Source: an uncultured Selenomonadaceae bacterium
GTDB lineage: Bacteria > Bacillota > Negativicutes > Selenomonadales > Selenomonadaceae
Direction of reading: 5' to 3'
Assembly: GCA_905235425.1 (NCBI GenBank)
Contig: CAJOKY010000004.1
Coordinates: 1-25,120 of the forward strand
DNA length: 25,120 nucleotides
Below, in pieces: positions 15,287 to 23,173 of the stretch. Both the position numbers and the translations under genes were made by a program. The notes beneath the pieces were generated by a model that was given only the letters and a program-made list of their open reading frames with translations, did not search any database and was not told the origin of the DNA. Position 1 is the first letter of the stretch, and the number at the start of each line of letters is the position of its first letter.

Positions 15287-16165
15287 ATGGAAAAATTAAT
15301 GAGCGATAACAAAAATTTATCAGCCGCCCCATACGATCTTCCGGCTAAAGTTTGTGAAATTTGTCCGCACCATTGCCGCCTTAATGTCGGCGAAATTGGA
15401 AAATGTCGTGGAAGATATAATGACGGCGAAAAAATTACGGCGCTGAATTACGGGCGCTTAACTTCTATTGCGCTTGATCCGATTGAGAAAAAGCCGCTTT
15501 ACAGATTTTTTCCCGGCAGTACAATTTTGTCTGTCGGCAGTTTCGGCTGTAATTTAAACTGTCCCTTCTGCCAAAACTACGAAATTTCTATGGCGGATTA
15601 TAATTTTCCGACACGTCAACTTTCACCTGCCGAATTGGTAGACATTGCCGTACAACTGCGCGACAGAAAAAATATCGGCGTGGCGTTTACGTACAATGAA
15701 CCGTTTATCAGCTATGAATATGTTCGCGACACTTCGGCTCTTTTGAAAAATGTCGACTTAAAATCTGTGCTTGTCACTAACGGTACCGTTGCGAGCGGCG
15801 CTTTGAAAAAAATTCTGCCGCTGATTGACGCAATGAATATCGACTTGAAAGGTTTCAGCCAAAATATTTATGACGTACTCGGCGGCGATTTTGAGACGGT
15901 TAAAAATACCATTAAAACCGCCGCGCAGTCTTGCCACGTCGAAGTTACAACGCTGATTGTGCCGCGTATGAATGATTCAGAAGATGATATGGACGCGGAG
16001 GCTAAATGGCTTGCATCGATATCAAAAGATATCCCCCTGCACGTCAGCAGGTTTTTTCCGCGCTACAAAGTCACCGACCGTCCGCCTACCGACGTTAAGC
16101 TTGTTTACCGTTTAGCCGACGTTGCAAGGCGTCATTTGAATTTTGTTTATACCGGCAACTGCTAA
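15287..16165 (+). CDS. AmmeMemoRadiSam-type radical SAM enzyme (pyruvate formate-lyase activase-like)
   Basis: Cytoplasmic radical SAM protein of 292 aa, from the group often called AmrS; the true substrate of this family is not settled. The N-terminal cysteine cluster CEICPHHCRLNVGEIGKCRGR (C23, C26, C30, C40) is followed by the radical SAM cluster CNLNCPFC (C88, C92, C95) with F before the last cysteine, then GVAFTYNEPFISYEYV, SVLVTNGTV and MNIDLKGF. It ends in FVYTGNC directly before the stop, earlier than many AmrS proteins, which carry 30-40 more residues with a cysteine-rich tail. The start is uncertain: ATG 15287 has no clear ribosome binding site and ATG 15299 (MSDNKN) is an alternative with a weak GGAAA. 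The GIY-YIG gene starts 13 bases after the stop. The partner proteins AmmeMemo A and B are not in the window. Confidence 0.85.
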   Translation: MEKLMSDNKNLSAAPYDLPAKVCEICPHHCRLNVGEIGKCRGRYNDGEKITALNYGRLTSIALDPIEKKPLYRFFPGSTILSVGSFGCNLNCPFCQNYEISMADYNFPTRQLSPAELVDIAVQLRDRKNIGVAFTYNEPFISYEYVRDTSALLKNVDLKSVLVTNGTVASGALKKILPLIDAMNIDLKGFSQNIYDVLGGDFETVKNTIKTAAQSCHVEVTTLIVPRMNDSEDDMDAEAKWLASISKDIPLHVSRFFPRYKVTDRPPTDVKLVYRLADVARRHLNFVYTGNC

Positions 16166-16177
16166 GGAGGTGATTAA

Positions 16178-17359
16178 ATGGATAAAATAGTTTGCATTTA
16201 CAAAATTACAAATACTGTCACGGGAGATTTTTATATCGGACAGACGATAGATTTTAAACAGCGGATAAAATGCCATAAAAATAACCCACCGCCTAAAATG
16301 CGTGAAGATATTCAAAAATACGGTTGGGACGCCTTTCACGCTGAAATTGTCGAAGAATGTGAAGTCGAAAATTTGACGGAAAAGGAGCGCGAGTACATTA
16401 AAAGTTTAAATCCTGCGTACAATACTCATCCTTTTGACTACACAATAACTGAAGAAACTCGCAGAAAAATCAGTGCGGCAAATTTAGGTAAAACTCTCTC
16501 GAAAGAAACAAGGGATAAAATCAGTAAAGCGAAAAAAGGTCAAAAAAAATCTTTGGAGCATTGTAAAAAAATACAAAAAAGAATGCAGGCTCAAGCCGTC
16601 GAGTTATTTGGTAAAGCCATAATTTGTATTGAAACGCAAGAAGTTTTTAAATGTATGGTTGAAGCCGCCGAAAAACTCGGCATAAAGCCACAAAATCTTT
16701 CCGCCGCATTGCATGGCAGACAAAAAACCGCAGGCGGTTATACTTGGAAATATGCTGATGAATCTTTGAACGCAGAAGAAAATGTACAGATACAAACAGA
16801 AAATCATAAGTTAATCTTATGCGTAGAAACAGGGGAAATTTTTCACAGTATCACTGAAGCCGCCAATGCCAAAAGCACCACTTTAAAAGGCATTTCAAAC
16901 GTTCTACGCGGACGCGCTATAACTTCCGGTGGTTTTCATTGGAAATATGCTGATGACCAATTAAATGACAAGGTACGTGACGAAACCGACAGATGTGACA
17001 ATAGAAAGTCTGTTATTTGTGTAGAAACAGGAGAAGTTTTTCCAAGTATATCAGCCGCTGCTAAACATTTTGGCATATTGGGACAAGGCATTTATGATGT
17101 TTTAAACGGCGTAAAAGTTACTACCGGCGGTTATCACTGGCATTATGCCGACGGTCGTCTCGATAAAACGCGTGAAAGAAAAAAACAGAAAACTACTGCT
17201 AAACAAATAATTTGTATCGAAACGGAAAAAGTTTATCCGAGTGTTAAATCCGCCGCCGTTGAGCTTAAAATAGGGCGTACCAATATATCGCAGTCTTTAA
17301 CCGGTAAGACAAAAACAGCCGGCGGTTTTCATTTTAAATATTTTGAAAGCGAAAAATAA
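16178..17359 (+). CDS. GIY-YIG endonuclease with NUMOD3-like and four NUMOD1-like repeats
   Basis: Predicted homing-type or free-standing DNA endonuclease, 393 aa, starting at ATG with AAGGAGG 8 bases upstream. The GIY-YIG nuclease domain covers about residues 1-90 (CIYKITNTVTGDFYIGQT with arginine in QRIKCH and the acidic EREYI region). A NUMOD3-like basic segment follows (about 92-125, RRKISAANLGKTLSKETRDK). The rest is four copies of a roughly 53-aa NUMOD1-like DNA-binding unit at about 146-198, 210-263, 277-329 and 342-393. Each has the pattern I-C-[IV]-E-T, a helix with A-A, then T-[AS]-GG-[YF]-x-[WF]-[KH]-Y. Nuclease followed by tandem NUMOD units is typical of homing endonucleases. No intron or intein boundary is visible. 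It is co-directional and almost contiguous with the radical SAM gene, whose C-terminus looks short. Confidence 0.88.
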   Translation: MDKIVCIYKITNTVTGDFYIGQTIDFKQRIKCHKNNPPPKMREDIQKYGWDAFHAEIVEECEVENLTEKEREYIKSLNPAYNTHPFDYTITEETRRKISAANLGKTLSKETRDKISKAKKGQKKSLEHCKKIQKRMQAQAVELFGKAIICIETQEVFKCMVEAAEKLGIKPQNLSAALHGRQKTAGGYTWKYADESLNAEENVQIQTENHKLILCVETGEIFHSITEAANAKSTTLKGISNVLRGRAITSGGFHWKYADDQLNDKVRDETDRCDNRKSVICVETGEVFPSISAAAKHFGILGQGIYDVLNGVKVTTGGYHWHYADGRLDKTRERKKQKTTAKQIICIETEKVYPSVKSAAVELKIGRTNISQSLTGKTKTAGGFHFKYFESEK

Positions 17360-17371
17360 TTTTAAAAAACA

Positions 17372-17401
17372 TTGACAAACTAAAAAGGAACGTGATATAA
17401 T
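17372..17401 (+). promoter_or_regulatory. Consensus-like promoter overlapping a start codon
   Basis: -35 TTGACA (17372-17377) and -10 TATAAT (17396-17401), both perfect, 18 bp apart. The -10 overlaps the ATG (17400-17402) of the glycosyltransferase gene and the spacer contains its AAAAGGAA ribosome binding site. A transcript from it would start inside the gene, so its use for this gene is doubtful. Confidence 0.4.
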
Positions 17402-18650
17402 GCAAATTTTCTTCCTTCACCCGAGCTTCCCGGCCCAGTATCTTAATTTAGCCCCGTATTTGGCAAGAAATCCCGAGAATGTTGTAACATTTTTGTCGAA
17501 GGAGAATTCAGTTGGTGTGAATTTTAATGGCGTACGGCTTGCACTCTACGGTAAACCGTCCGAAAAGGAATCCGAGTGGATCAAAACTTGTGGACCGTTA
17601 CGTCCGGCAGCAGAGGCGGTAGTAGAAGGTCAAGCGGTTGTCCGCGCTATGGAATGGCTTGCAAAAGAAAAAAATCTTAAGCCCGATGTAATTATTGCGC
17701 ATACAGGCTGGGGTTCAACTCTTTACTGTAAGGATTTATATCCCAACGTGCCGATTATGGGCTACTTTGAATGGTACTACCTTGCCGAAGACAGCGACTG
17801 CTATTGGTGGCCTGACGAAATACCGCAGATGCCTAATAAAATTTCAATTCGTACGAGGAACGCTCATCACCTCTTAAATCTTGATGCCATTTCGCGTGAC
17901 AATGGCGGAATTGGCATCGTGCCTACCAAATGGCAGCATTCACAACTGCCGGAAGTCTACAAGCCGAAAGTCAAAATTATTCATGAAGGCATTGATACTC
18001 AATTCTGTTCACCCGATCCCAGCGGCAAGCGTCCAGGTCTGATTCTTGACGACGTGAAAATTAATTTGCCGGAAGGCACGGAAATTATCACCTATGTATC
18101 ACGCGGCTTTGAAATTTATCGCGGTTTCCCGTACTTCATGGACGCGATACGCCTTGTACTGCAACGTCGTCCTAAGGCTCATGTTATCGTTGTCGGCAAA
18201 GACAGAATTTGTTACGGCGCACAGCTTAAAGATACAACGTACCTTAAGGAAGAGGAGAAGAAAGGCGGCTATGATACAGATCGCGTTCACTTCGTAGGTC
18301 TTCGCAATCGCGGCGACTATCAAAAGATTCTGCGCGCGTCAAGCTGTCACGTCTACTTAACGCGTCCCTTCGTATTAAGCTGGTCTTTCCTTGAGGCAAT
18401 GAGTTTTGGCTGTCCAATCGTCGGTTCAAAGACGCCGCCGGTTGAAGAAGTTATGGAAGATAACGTCAACGGCTTGCTTGCGGAGTTCAGATCTCCCTAC
18501 CACATTGCGCGTAAGATTGAAGAGCTTTTAGACGATCCCGAACGCGGTAAATTACTCGGACAAAGGGCGCGTGAAACCGTATTAGAGCGTTTCGAGCTTT
18601 ATAAGTGCATGCGTGCGCAGGAAGATTTAATGTACAGTTTGTTAAGATAA
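17400..18650 (+). CDS. Family 4 glycosyltransferase (GT-B fold)
   Basis: Cytoplasmic glycosyltransferase, 416 aa. The start MQIFFLHPSFPAQYLNLAPYLA is the expected first strand and loop of the N-terminal Rossmann domain, so ATG 17400 is right. The acceptor-side domain contains PDVIIAHTGWGSTLYCKDLYP and GYFEWYY; the donor-side domain has EGIDTQFCSP, YVSRGFEIYRGFPYFMDA, VIVVGKDRICYG, and the sugar-nucleotide motif SWSFLEAMSFGCPIVGS with a glutamate pair 8-9 residues on. Donor and acceptor are unknown. The next gene, also GT-like, begins 13 bases after the stop with AGGAGG-type coupling, so the two form an operon. Proximity to a type I exporter suggests possible modification of a secreted protein or surface glycan, but this is only inferred. 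Confidence 0.9.
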   Translation: MQIFFLHPSFPAQYLNLAPYLARNPENVVTFLSKENSVGVNFNGVRLALYGKPSEKESEWIKTCGPLRPAAEAVVEGQAVVRAMEWLAKEKNLKPDVIIAHTGWGSTLYCKDLYPNVPIMGYFEWYYLAEDSDCYWWPDEIPQMPNKISIRTRNAHHLLNLDAISRDNGGIGIVPTKWQHSQLPEVYKPKVKIIHEGIDTQFCSPDPSGKRPGLILDDVKINLPEGTEIITYVSRGFEIYRGFPYFMDAIRLVLQRRPKAHVIVVGKDRICYGAQLKDTTYLKEEEKKGGYDTDRVHFVGLRNRGDYQKILRASSCHVYLTRPFVLSWSFLEAMSFGCPIVGSKTPPVEEVMEDNVNGLLAEFRSPYHIARKIEELLDDPERGKLLGQRARETVLERFELYKCMRAQEDLMYSLLR

Positions 18651-18663
18651 CGGAGGCGATAAT

Positions 18664-20334
18664 ATGACATTTGAAACAATGATACCGCCGCGTTCCAAGA
18701 CTGTACTTGAAATTACCGGCGAACAGGCGGCAGATTTTCAGAGCAGTGAGGCAAATTACCTTTTAATTCAGCCGGATTGCAAGTACACTGTTGCAAAAGA
18801 TTTCAGCGGCGTTGACGGCAAATTTGACGCGATAATTATTCAAAGCGCGGTTATCGGTAACTTGCAAAAAAATGAACTTGTAGCGCTGATAAAGTCCGCC
18901 GCCGAAAAATTGAATAAGCGCGGTACTTTAATTTGTACGCTTGATAACATTGCCTTTGCAGATAATATTATGGCGATTTTGCAGGGACAGGCGCCGCAGT
19001 TTAAAATTACGCTGACTAAAAAGGAATTGTCGGGCGCGATTAAAGATGCCGGCATTAATGAATATCGTTCACTCAACGCATCGCGCAGAACTAATGTACC
19101 TCAAGGTATTCGTGACGTTTCAAAGACAGATCCGCTGATTTTCTGCTACATTCTTGTTGCAACGGTTGAAGAAATGCCGCCGAAATATTTAATTCAGTCA
19201 ATCATCGGTGAAAAGTTAGTCTGCGCGCCGGTAAGAATACACCGTCCCAATGCGTTTTTGTCTACCGAGCCGAATATTTACACCGCGTCTTCAAACGTAG
19301 ATCAGCCGTACCACCTTTTCCCTAAGGAACAGTACGAAAACCGCATAATGATAAATCAGCGTATGACTTTCCCCACCTTCACAAACGGCGTAAAATTTTT
19401 TGACAGCATGAAAAGTCAAGGCTACCTGTACCTTGAGGAAATTGACGACAATCCCGTTTTATGGGAGAAGTCTTACGAAAAGACGGCGTGGATAAATTTT
19501 ATAAGCGTTCATGCAATTCAAACGTCAACCGAATTTCTTGCCGATTTTCTGCGCGAATACAATCCGCATGTAAAGGTTTTTGATAATCAACTGCAGAGAC
19601 TTTTGCCGCCGCGTGACTTTGACGCCGAATTTAAGCAGGAGGACAGACCTGTTACTATTTTCTTTGGCGCGTTGAATCGTGATAAAGAGTTTGAAGAAAT
19701 TTTGCCGGTGCTGAATGACGTTGCCAAAAAGTACGGTAACAAGGTTGTATTTAAAATTTTGGCACGTCAAAACCTTTATGATTCTTTACAAAGTGACAGC
19801 AAAAAGCTTATCGGTGATTCGCGCATTTACGAAGGGCAATTTGTACCGTATGAACGCTATGAAAGAGAGTTGTACACGTCCGATATCGCGCTGTTGCCGT
19901 TGCAGGATAATAAATTTAATCGCGCTAAATCCGATTTAAAATTCTTGGAATGCGCCGCCTGCGGAGTTGCCGCGCTTGCATCGCCGGTAGTTTATTCAGA
20001 AGTTATTAAAGACGGCGAAAACGGCTTTATATTCTATGATACAAAACAATTCGCGCAGAAGTTGGAAACGCTGATTGAAAATCGTGACAAGCGTCGTGAA
20101 ATGGCAACGGCGGCTTATGAATATGCCAAGCATAATCGTTTGATGAGTCAGCATTACGAAGAAAGATTGGATTGGTACAAGGAACTCTTTGCGAAGTTGC
20201 CGGAATTGACAGCGGAGGCTCAGGCGCGTATTGATAAAGAGGCGCCGCGCTTTAAAGACGAAGTGCCGGTAGAAACTGTTGCGCGTCCTGCAGGAAATTC
20301 AAATCAAGTTGCCGAAATAATTATTCCGGTTTAG
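18664..20334 (+). CDS. Methyltransferase-like / glycosyltransferase two-domain protein
   Basis: 556-aa cytoplasmic protein, start ATG with CGGAGG 7-8 bases upstream. The N-terminal 150 or so residues look like a degenerate SAM-methyltransferase fold (VLEITGEQAADF, FDAIIIQSAVIGNL, AAEKLNKRGTLICTLDN), but the glycine-rich SAM loop is poor, so activity is doubtful. A central region contains IHRPNAFLSTEPNIYTAS and PTFTNGVKFFDSM. The C-terminal part resembles a GT-B donor domain: VTIFFGALNRDKEFEEILP, VVFKILARQNLY, YEGQFVPYERYERELYTSDIALLPL and FLECAACGVAALASPVVYSEVI. The tail is lysine/glutamate-rich and then VARPAGNSNQ. It is probably a GT partner of the preceding gene. The stop is inside the first unit of a 19-unit heptad array. 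Confidence 0.8.
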   Translation: MTFETMIPPRSKTVLEITGEQAADFQSSEANYLLIQPDCKYTVAKDFSGVDGKFDAIIIQSAVIGNLQKNELVALIKSAAEKLNKRGTLICTLDNIAFADNIMAILQGQAPQFKITLTKKELSGAIKDAGINEYRSLNASRRTNVPQGIRDVSKTDPLIFCYILVATVEEMPPKYLIQSIIGEKLVCAPVRIHRPNAFLSTEPNIYTASSNVDQPYHLFPKEQYENRIMINQRMTFPTFTNGVKFFDSMKSQGYLYLEEIDDNPVLWEKSYEKTAWINFISVHAIQTSTEFLADFLREYNPHVKVFDNQLQRLLPPRDFDAEFKQEDRPVTIFFGALNRDKEFEEILPVLNDVAKKYGNKVVFKILARQNLYDSLQSDSKKLIGDSRIYEGQFVPYERYERELYTSDIALLPLQDNKFNRAKSDLKFLECAACGVAALASPVVYSEVIKDGENGFIFYDTKQFAQKLETLIENRDKRREMATAAYEYAKHNRLMSQHYEERLDWYKELFAKLPELTAEAQARIDKEAPRFKDEVPVETVARPAGNSNQVAEIIIPV

Positions 20335-20461
20335 TTATTAGTAAGTAGTGAGTAGTGAATAGTGAGTAGTTAAAAGTTGAAAGCTAACAGCTAATGACTA
20401 ACAGCTAATCGCTAAAAGCTAATAGCTAACAGCTAAAGGCTAATCGCTAACAGCTAATGAA
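20329..20461. repeat. Heptad tandem repeat, nineteen units, two unit types joined in phase
   Basis: 19 units of 7 bp without a phase break. The array begins with GTTTAGT, which holds the stop of the preceding gene, then TATTAGT, AAGTAGT, GAGTAGT, GAATAGT, GAGTAGT, TAAAAGT, TGAAAGC and then variants of TAACAGC and TAATCGC to the end. The second half is the reverse complement type of the array at 662. It ends at the ribosome binding site of the NfeD-like gene. Confidence 0.92.
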
Positions 20462-20475
20462 AGGGTGTGACGCAA

Positions 20476-20838
20476 ATGTTGGGACTTCAGTTTTTTTCCT
20501 TTTCGTTGATTTTCTATGTGGTGTTTATGAGTGCGGTATTGGGCATTTCGGTTATCTTGTACTTCAGTATGAGAACGCCGCCTAAAACCAAGCAGGTATC
20601 GGATGAGTTAATTTTAATTGAGCGTCAGCAAAACAGTAGCGGTTACACCAGTGTTATCGATAAAAGCAGATTTTTGGGCGCTATCGGTACTTGCTCGACT
20701 GACCTTCGTCCCGCCGGCACAATCATGGTTGAAGGTGAACCTGTTGACGTTGTCACGGAAGGAAATTTTTTAAAGCAGGGTTCCATTGTCAAAGTTATCA
20801 ACGTTGACGGCTCGCGTGTTCTCGTCCGTCAGATTTAG
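20476..20838 (+). CDS. NfeD-like membrane protein (short form)
   Basis: 120-aa protein with one N-terminal membrane segment (about residues 7-33) followed by a short linker and a soluble OB-fold of NfeD type (about 62-120): RFLGAIGTCSTDLRPAGTIMVEGEPVDVVTEG then GSIVKVINVDGSRVLVRQI. The start is ATG 20476 rather than the in-frame GTG 20467, because the AAAGGG lies only one base before the GTG. Short NfeD proteins without the protease domain are the usual partners of flotillins in Firmicutes and act at membrane microdomains; FloA follows 54 bp downstream. The gene follows directly on the heptad array with no visible promoter of its own. Confidence 0.85.
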   Translation: MLGLQFFSFSLIFYVVFMSAVLGISVILYFSMRTPPKTKQVSDELILIERQQNSSGYTSVIDKSRFLGAIGTCSTDLRPAGTIMVEGEPVDVVTEGNFLKQGSIVKVINVDGSRVLVRQI

Positions 20839-20892
20839 TTGACGATTTTGGTCATGCATTGTCGGTAGCTGAACAAAGGAGGGTTTTGAAAA

Positions 20893-21888
20893 ATGGATAT
20901 TTTAATCAGTTCGGGTCTGTTCGTACTGTTCGCGTTTATCGTATTGGCGGTATTTCTTCACTTCGTGCCGATTGGTCTTTGGATATCGGCATTGGCGGCA
21001 AATGTCCACGTCGGCATTTTTACGCTGATTGGAATGCGTATGCGCCGCGTACCGCCTGCAAAAATCGTTATGCCGCTTATTAAAGCCAATAAAGCAGGGC
21101 TTGACGTAAATGTAAATCAGCTTGAGGCTCACTACCTTGCGGGCGGCAACGTCGACAAAGTTGTTGACGCTTTAATTGCATCGCAACGCGCACAGATTGT
21201 ACTGCCCTTTGAACGTTCGGCAGCTATAGATTTGGCAGGTCGTGACGTTTTGGAAGCGGTACAAATGAGCGTTAATCCTAAGGTTATTGAAACGCCGGTT
21301 GTTTCTGCCGTCGCGAAAAACGGTATTGAACTGAAAATTAAAGCGCGTGTAACTGTTCGCGCAAATATTGACAGATTGGTAGGCGGCGCGGGTGAACCTA
21401 CAATTATCGCGCGTGTCGGTGAAGGTATTGTTACTACCGTCGGTAGCTCCGAAAAGCACACGGACGTTTTGGAAAGTCCTGATGACATTTCAAAAACCGT
21501 ACTCGGTAAAGGGCTTGACGCAGGTACCGCATTTGAAATTTTGTCAATCGACATTGCGGACGTTGATGTAGGACGCAATATCGGCGCACAACTTCAAACA
21601 GATCAGGCGGAAGCTGATAAACGTATCGCGCAGGCTAAGGCGGAAGAACGCCGCGCTATGGCGGTGGCTAAGGAACAGGAAATGAAGGCATACACGCAGG
21701 AAATGGAAGCTAAAGTCGTTGAGGCGCAGGCTGAAGTTCCCCACGCTATGGCTAAGGCGCTTTCTGAAGGCAAACTCGGCGTTATGGATTATTTCAACAT
21801 GATGAACATTAAATCTGATACCGAAATGAGAAACGCCATAAGCAATGCCAGTGCGCCTAAACATCAAGCCGTTATGCAGAATCAGTAG
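20893..21888 (+). CDS. floA: Flotillin-like protein FloA
   Basis: 331-aa scaffold protein of functional membrane microdomains. It has an N-terminal membrane hairpin (about residues 5-45, hydrophobic with a central proline-glycine), the conserved RMRRVPPAKIVMPLIKANKAGL segment, a PHB/SPFH core (AKNGIELKIKARVTVRANIDRLVGGAGEPTIIARVGEGIV), and a long EA-rich coiled coil (ADKRIAQAKAEERRAMAVAKEQEMKAY) followed by a YFNMMNIKSDTEMR motif near the C-terminus. Length and motif order match B. subtilis FloA (YqfA). AGGAGG is 10 bases before the ATG. It stands between the short NfeD protein and a small membrane-anchored protein, as in the usual floA operon. Confidence 0.96.
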   Translation: MDILISSGLFVLFAFIVLAVFLHFVPIGLWISALAANVHVGIFTLIGMRMRRVPPAKIVMPLIKANKAGLDVNVNQLEAHYLAGGNVDKVVDALIASQRAQIVLPFERSAAIDLAGRDVLEAVQMSVNPKVIETPVVSAVAKNGIELKIKARVTVRANIDRLVGGAGEPTIIARVGEGIVTTVGSSEKHTDVLESPDDISKTVLGKGLDAGTAFEILSIDIADVDVGRNIGAQLQTDQAEADKRIAQAKAEERRAMAVAKEQEMKAYTQEMEAKVVEAQAEVPHAMAKALSEGKLGVMDYFNMMNIKSDTEMRNAISNASAPKHQAVMQNQ

Positions 21889-21899
21889 GCGGTACGGCA

Positions 21900-22313
21900 A
21901 TGGATATGTCATTACTGGTAATTCTTTGGGTAGTCATTCTGATTGTCCAATCCGTTACCGATAAGAAAAAAAAGAAAAAACTTCCGCCTGTGCCGCCTGC
22001 CGAAAATGCGGACGATAGAAATTTCGACATACCGACGCTTGCCAACGATCCAAATTTTCCAGGCGAAGACGTGACAGTTTATCGTGACACTGAAAGACCG
22101 GCTGAAGTTCGCAAAGTCAACTTTTCTGAAATGTATCGTCAACGCAAGGCGGCACGTGAAAAAATTCCTGCGCGGACGGCGGAAAGCACTGTGCAAACTA
22201 CGGTTAATGAAGGAAAAAGTTTACCGCTGAATTTAAATGCAGAATCGGCAATGAATGCGATGATTCTTAGCGAAATTTTCGGCAAACCTAAAGCGTTGAG
22301 AATTAAGAATTAA
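21900..22313 (+). CDS. Small membrane-anchored protein downstream of floA
   Basis: 137-aa protein starting 12 bases after floA, so co-transcribed. It has an N-terminal membrane segment (about residues 3-19), then a run of lysines (KKKKKK at about 22-28) as a stop-transfer signal, a proline-rich link (LPPVPPAE) and a hydrophilic, probably disordered cytoplasmic region; a short amphipathic stretch ESAMNAMILSEIFG lies near the end. I do not recognise a family. The position matches that of YqfB in the B. subtilis floA operon but I see no clear similarity. The last residues RIKN and the stop are encoded by a heptad array. The ribosome binding site is weak (GGCGG). Confidence 0.75.
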   Translation: MDMSLLVILWVVILIVQSVTDKKKKKKLPPVPPAENADDRNFDIPTLANDPNFPGEDVTVYRDTERPAEVRKVNFSEMYRQRKAAREKIPARTAESTVQTTVNEGKSLPLNLNAESAMNAMILSEIFGKPKALRIKN

Positions 22314-22328
22314 GAATTAAAAATGTAG
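22301..22328. repeat. Heptad tandem repeat at the end of the floA operon
   Basis: Four units: AATTAAG, AATTAAG, AATTAAA, AATGTAG, in the same unit order as the array at 9438. The stop of the preceding gene (22311-22313) is in the second unit. A TTAAGA and TAGAAT spaced 17 bp could act as a weak promoter for glnQ. Confidence 0.85.
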
Positions 22329-22336
22329 AATTCATT

Positions 22337-22378
22337 TGGATTAGGGATTAAATTTTAAATCGCTAATCCATTTTTTTT
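22337..22378 (+). terminator. Terminator directly joined to the ribosome binding site of glnQ-like gene
   Basis: TGGATTAGGGATT pairs with AATCGCTAATCCA (13 bp, one mismatch) over an 8-base loop, then eight T. GGAGG for the next gene follows immediately, with no space for a promoter between. Confidence 0.8.
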
Positions 22379-22390
22379 GGAGGAAATACC

Positions 22391-23110
22391 TTGATTAAAA
22401 TTAAAGGCTTAAAAAAATCTTTTGGCGACCTTAAAGTACTGCGCGGCATTGATTTAGAAATTGCCGAGCGTGAAGTTGTCGTCATTATCGGACCTTCCGG
22501 CAGCGGTAAATCAACCCTTCTGCGTTGCATAAATTTTTTGGAAGAGCCGACCGAAGGTACAATCGAAGTTGACGGCATAAAAATGGATTCTGATGAAAAT
22601 ATCAATGCCGTACGCGAGGAAGTCGGCATGGTTTTTCAGCGCTTTAACCTTTTCCCTCATATGACGGTACTTGACAACATAACGCTTGCACCGATGAAAG
22701 TTCGCGGCATTGAACGCGCAAAGGCTGAAATAACCGCGCAGGAGCTCCTAGACCGCGTAGGATTGGGCGATAAGGCATCTGCATACCCCAACCAGCTTTC
22801 CGGCGGTCAACAGCAACGTGTAGCCATTGCACGCGCCCTTGCAATGCAACCTAAAGTTATGCTTTTCGATGAACCTACAAGCGCGTTAGACCCCGAAATG
22901 GTAGGCGAAGTTTTGGACGTTATGCAAAAGCTTGCTGAAAGCGGTATGACTATGGTTATTGTCACGCACGAAATGGGTTTTGCACGCGAAGTCGGTACGC
23001 GCCTTTTGTTTGTGGACGGCGGCTTTATCGTCGAACAGGGTAAACCTAAAGAAGTTTTTGAAAATCCTAAGGAAGAGCGTACCAAATTATTTTTGTCAAA
23101 AATTTTGTAG
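22391..23110 (+). CDS. Polar amino acid ABC transporter ATPase, GlnQ-type
   Basis: 239-aa cytoplasmic ATPase of a polar amino acid importer. It starts at TTG 22391, seven bases after GGAGG. Motifs: Walker A GPSGSGKST (about residues 33-41) followed by LLRCINFLEEPTEG typical of this branch, Q-loop VFQRFNLFPHMTVLDN, signature LSGGQQQRVAIARALAM, Walker B VMLFDEPTSALDPE and H-loop VTHEMGFAREV. In most genomes this gene sits with a permease and a binding-protein gene; neither is present here, since the floA operon lies upstream and a convergent toxin-antitoxin pair downstream. The transported amino acid cannot be told. Confidence 0.93.
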   Translation: MIKIKGLKKSFGDLKVLRGIDLEIAEREVVVIIGPSGSGKSTLLRCINFLEEPTEGTIEVDGIKMDSDENINAVREEVGMVFQRFNLFPHMTVLDNITLAPMKVRGIERAKAEITAQELLDRVGLGDKASAYPNQLSGGQQQRVAIARALAMQPKVMLFDEPTSALDPEMVGEVLDVMQKLAESGMTMVIVTHEMGFAREVGTRLLFVDGGFIVEQGKPKEVFENPKEERTKLFLSKIL

Positions 23111-23136
23111 ATTGGCGTAAATATTTTTCCAACTTA

Positions 23137-23170
23137 AAAATCTCCTACGATTAATTTCATAGGAGATTTT
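23137..23170. terminator. Bidirectional terminator between glnQ-like gene and hepT
   Basis: AAAATCTCCTA pairs perfectly with TAGGAGATTTT over a 12-base loop; T-rich sequence follows on both strands. Confidence 0.85.
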
Positions 23171-23173
23171 ATT

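Noticed and set aside
20329..20461. Heptad array as a second CRISPR-like or insertion-sequence end
   Set aside because: No spacers, no target-site duplication and no transposase; it is a plain tandem repeat of 7 bp.
21132..21578. 148-aa frame opposite floA
   Set aside because: It is a shadow of floA codon usage with no ribosome binding site and a low-complexity S/T-rich product.
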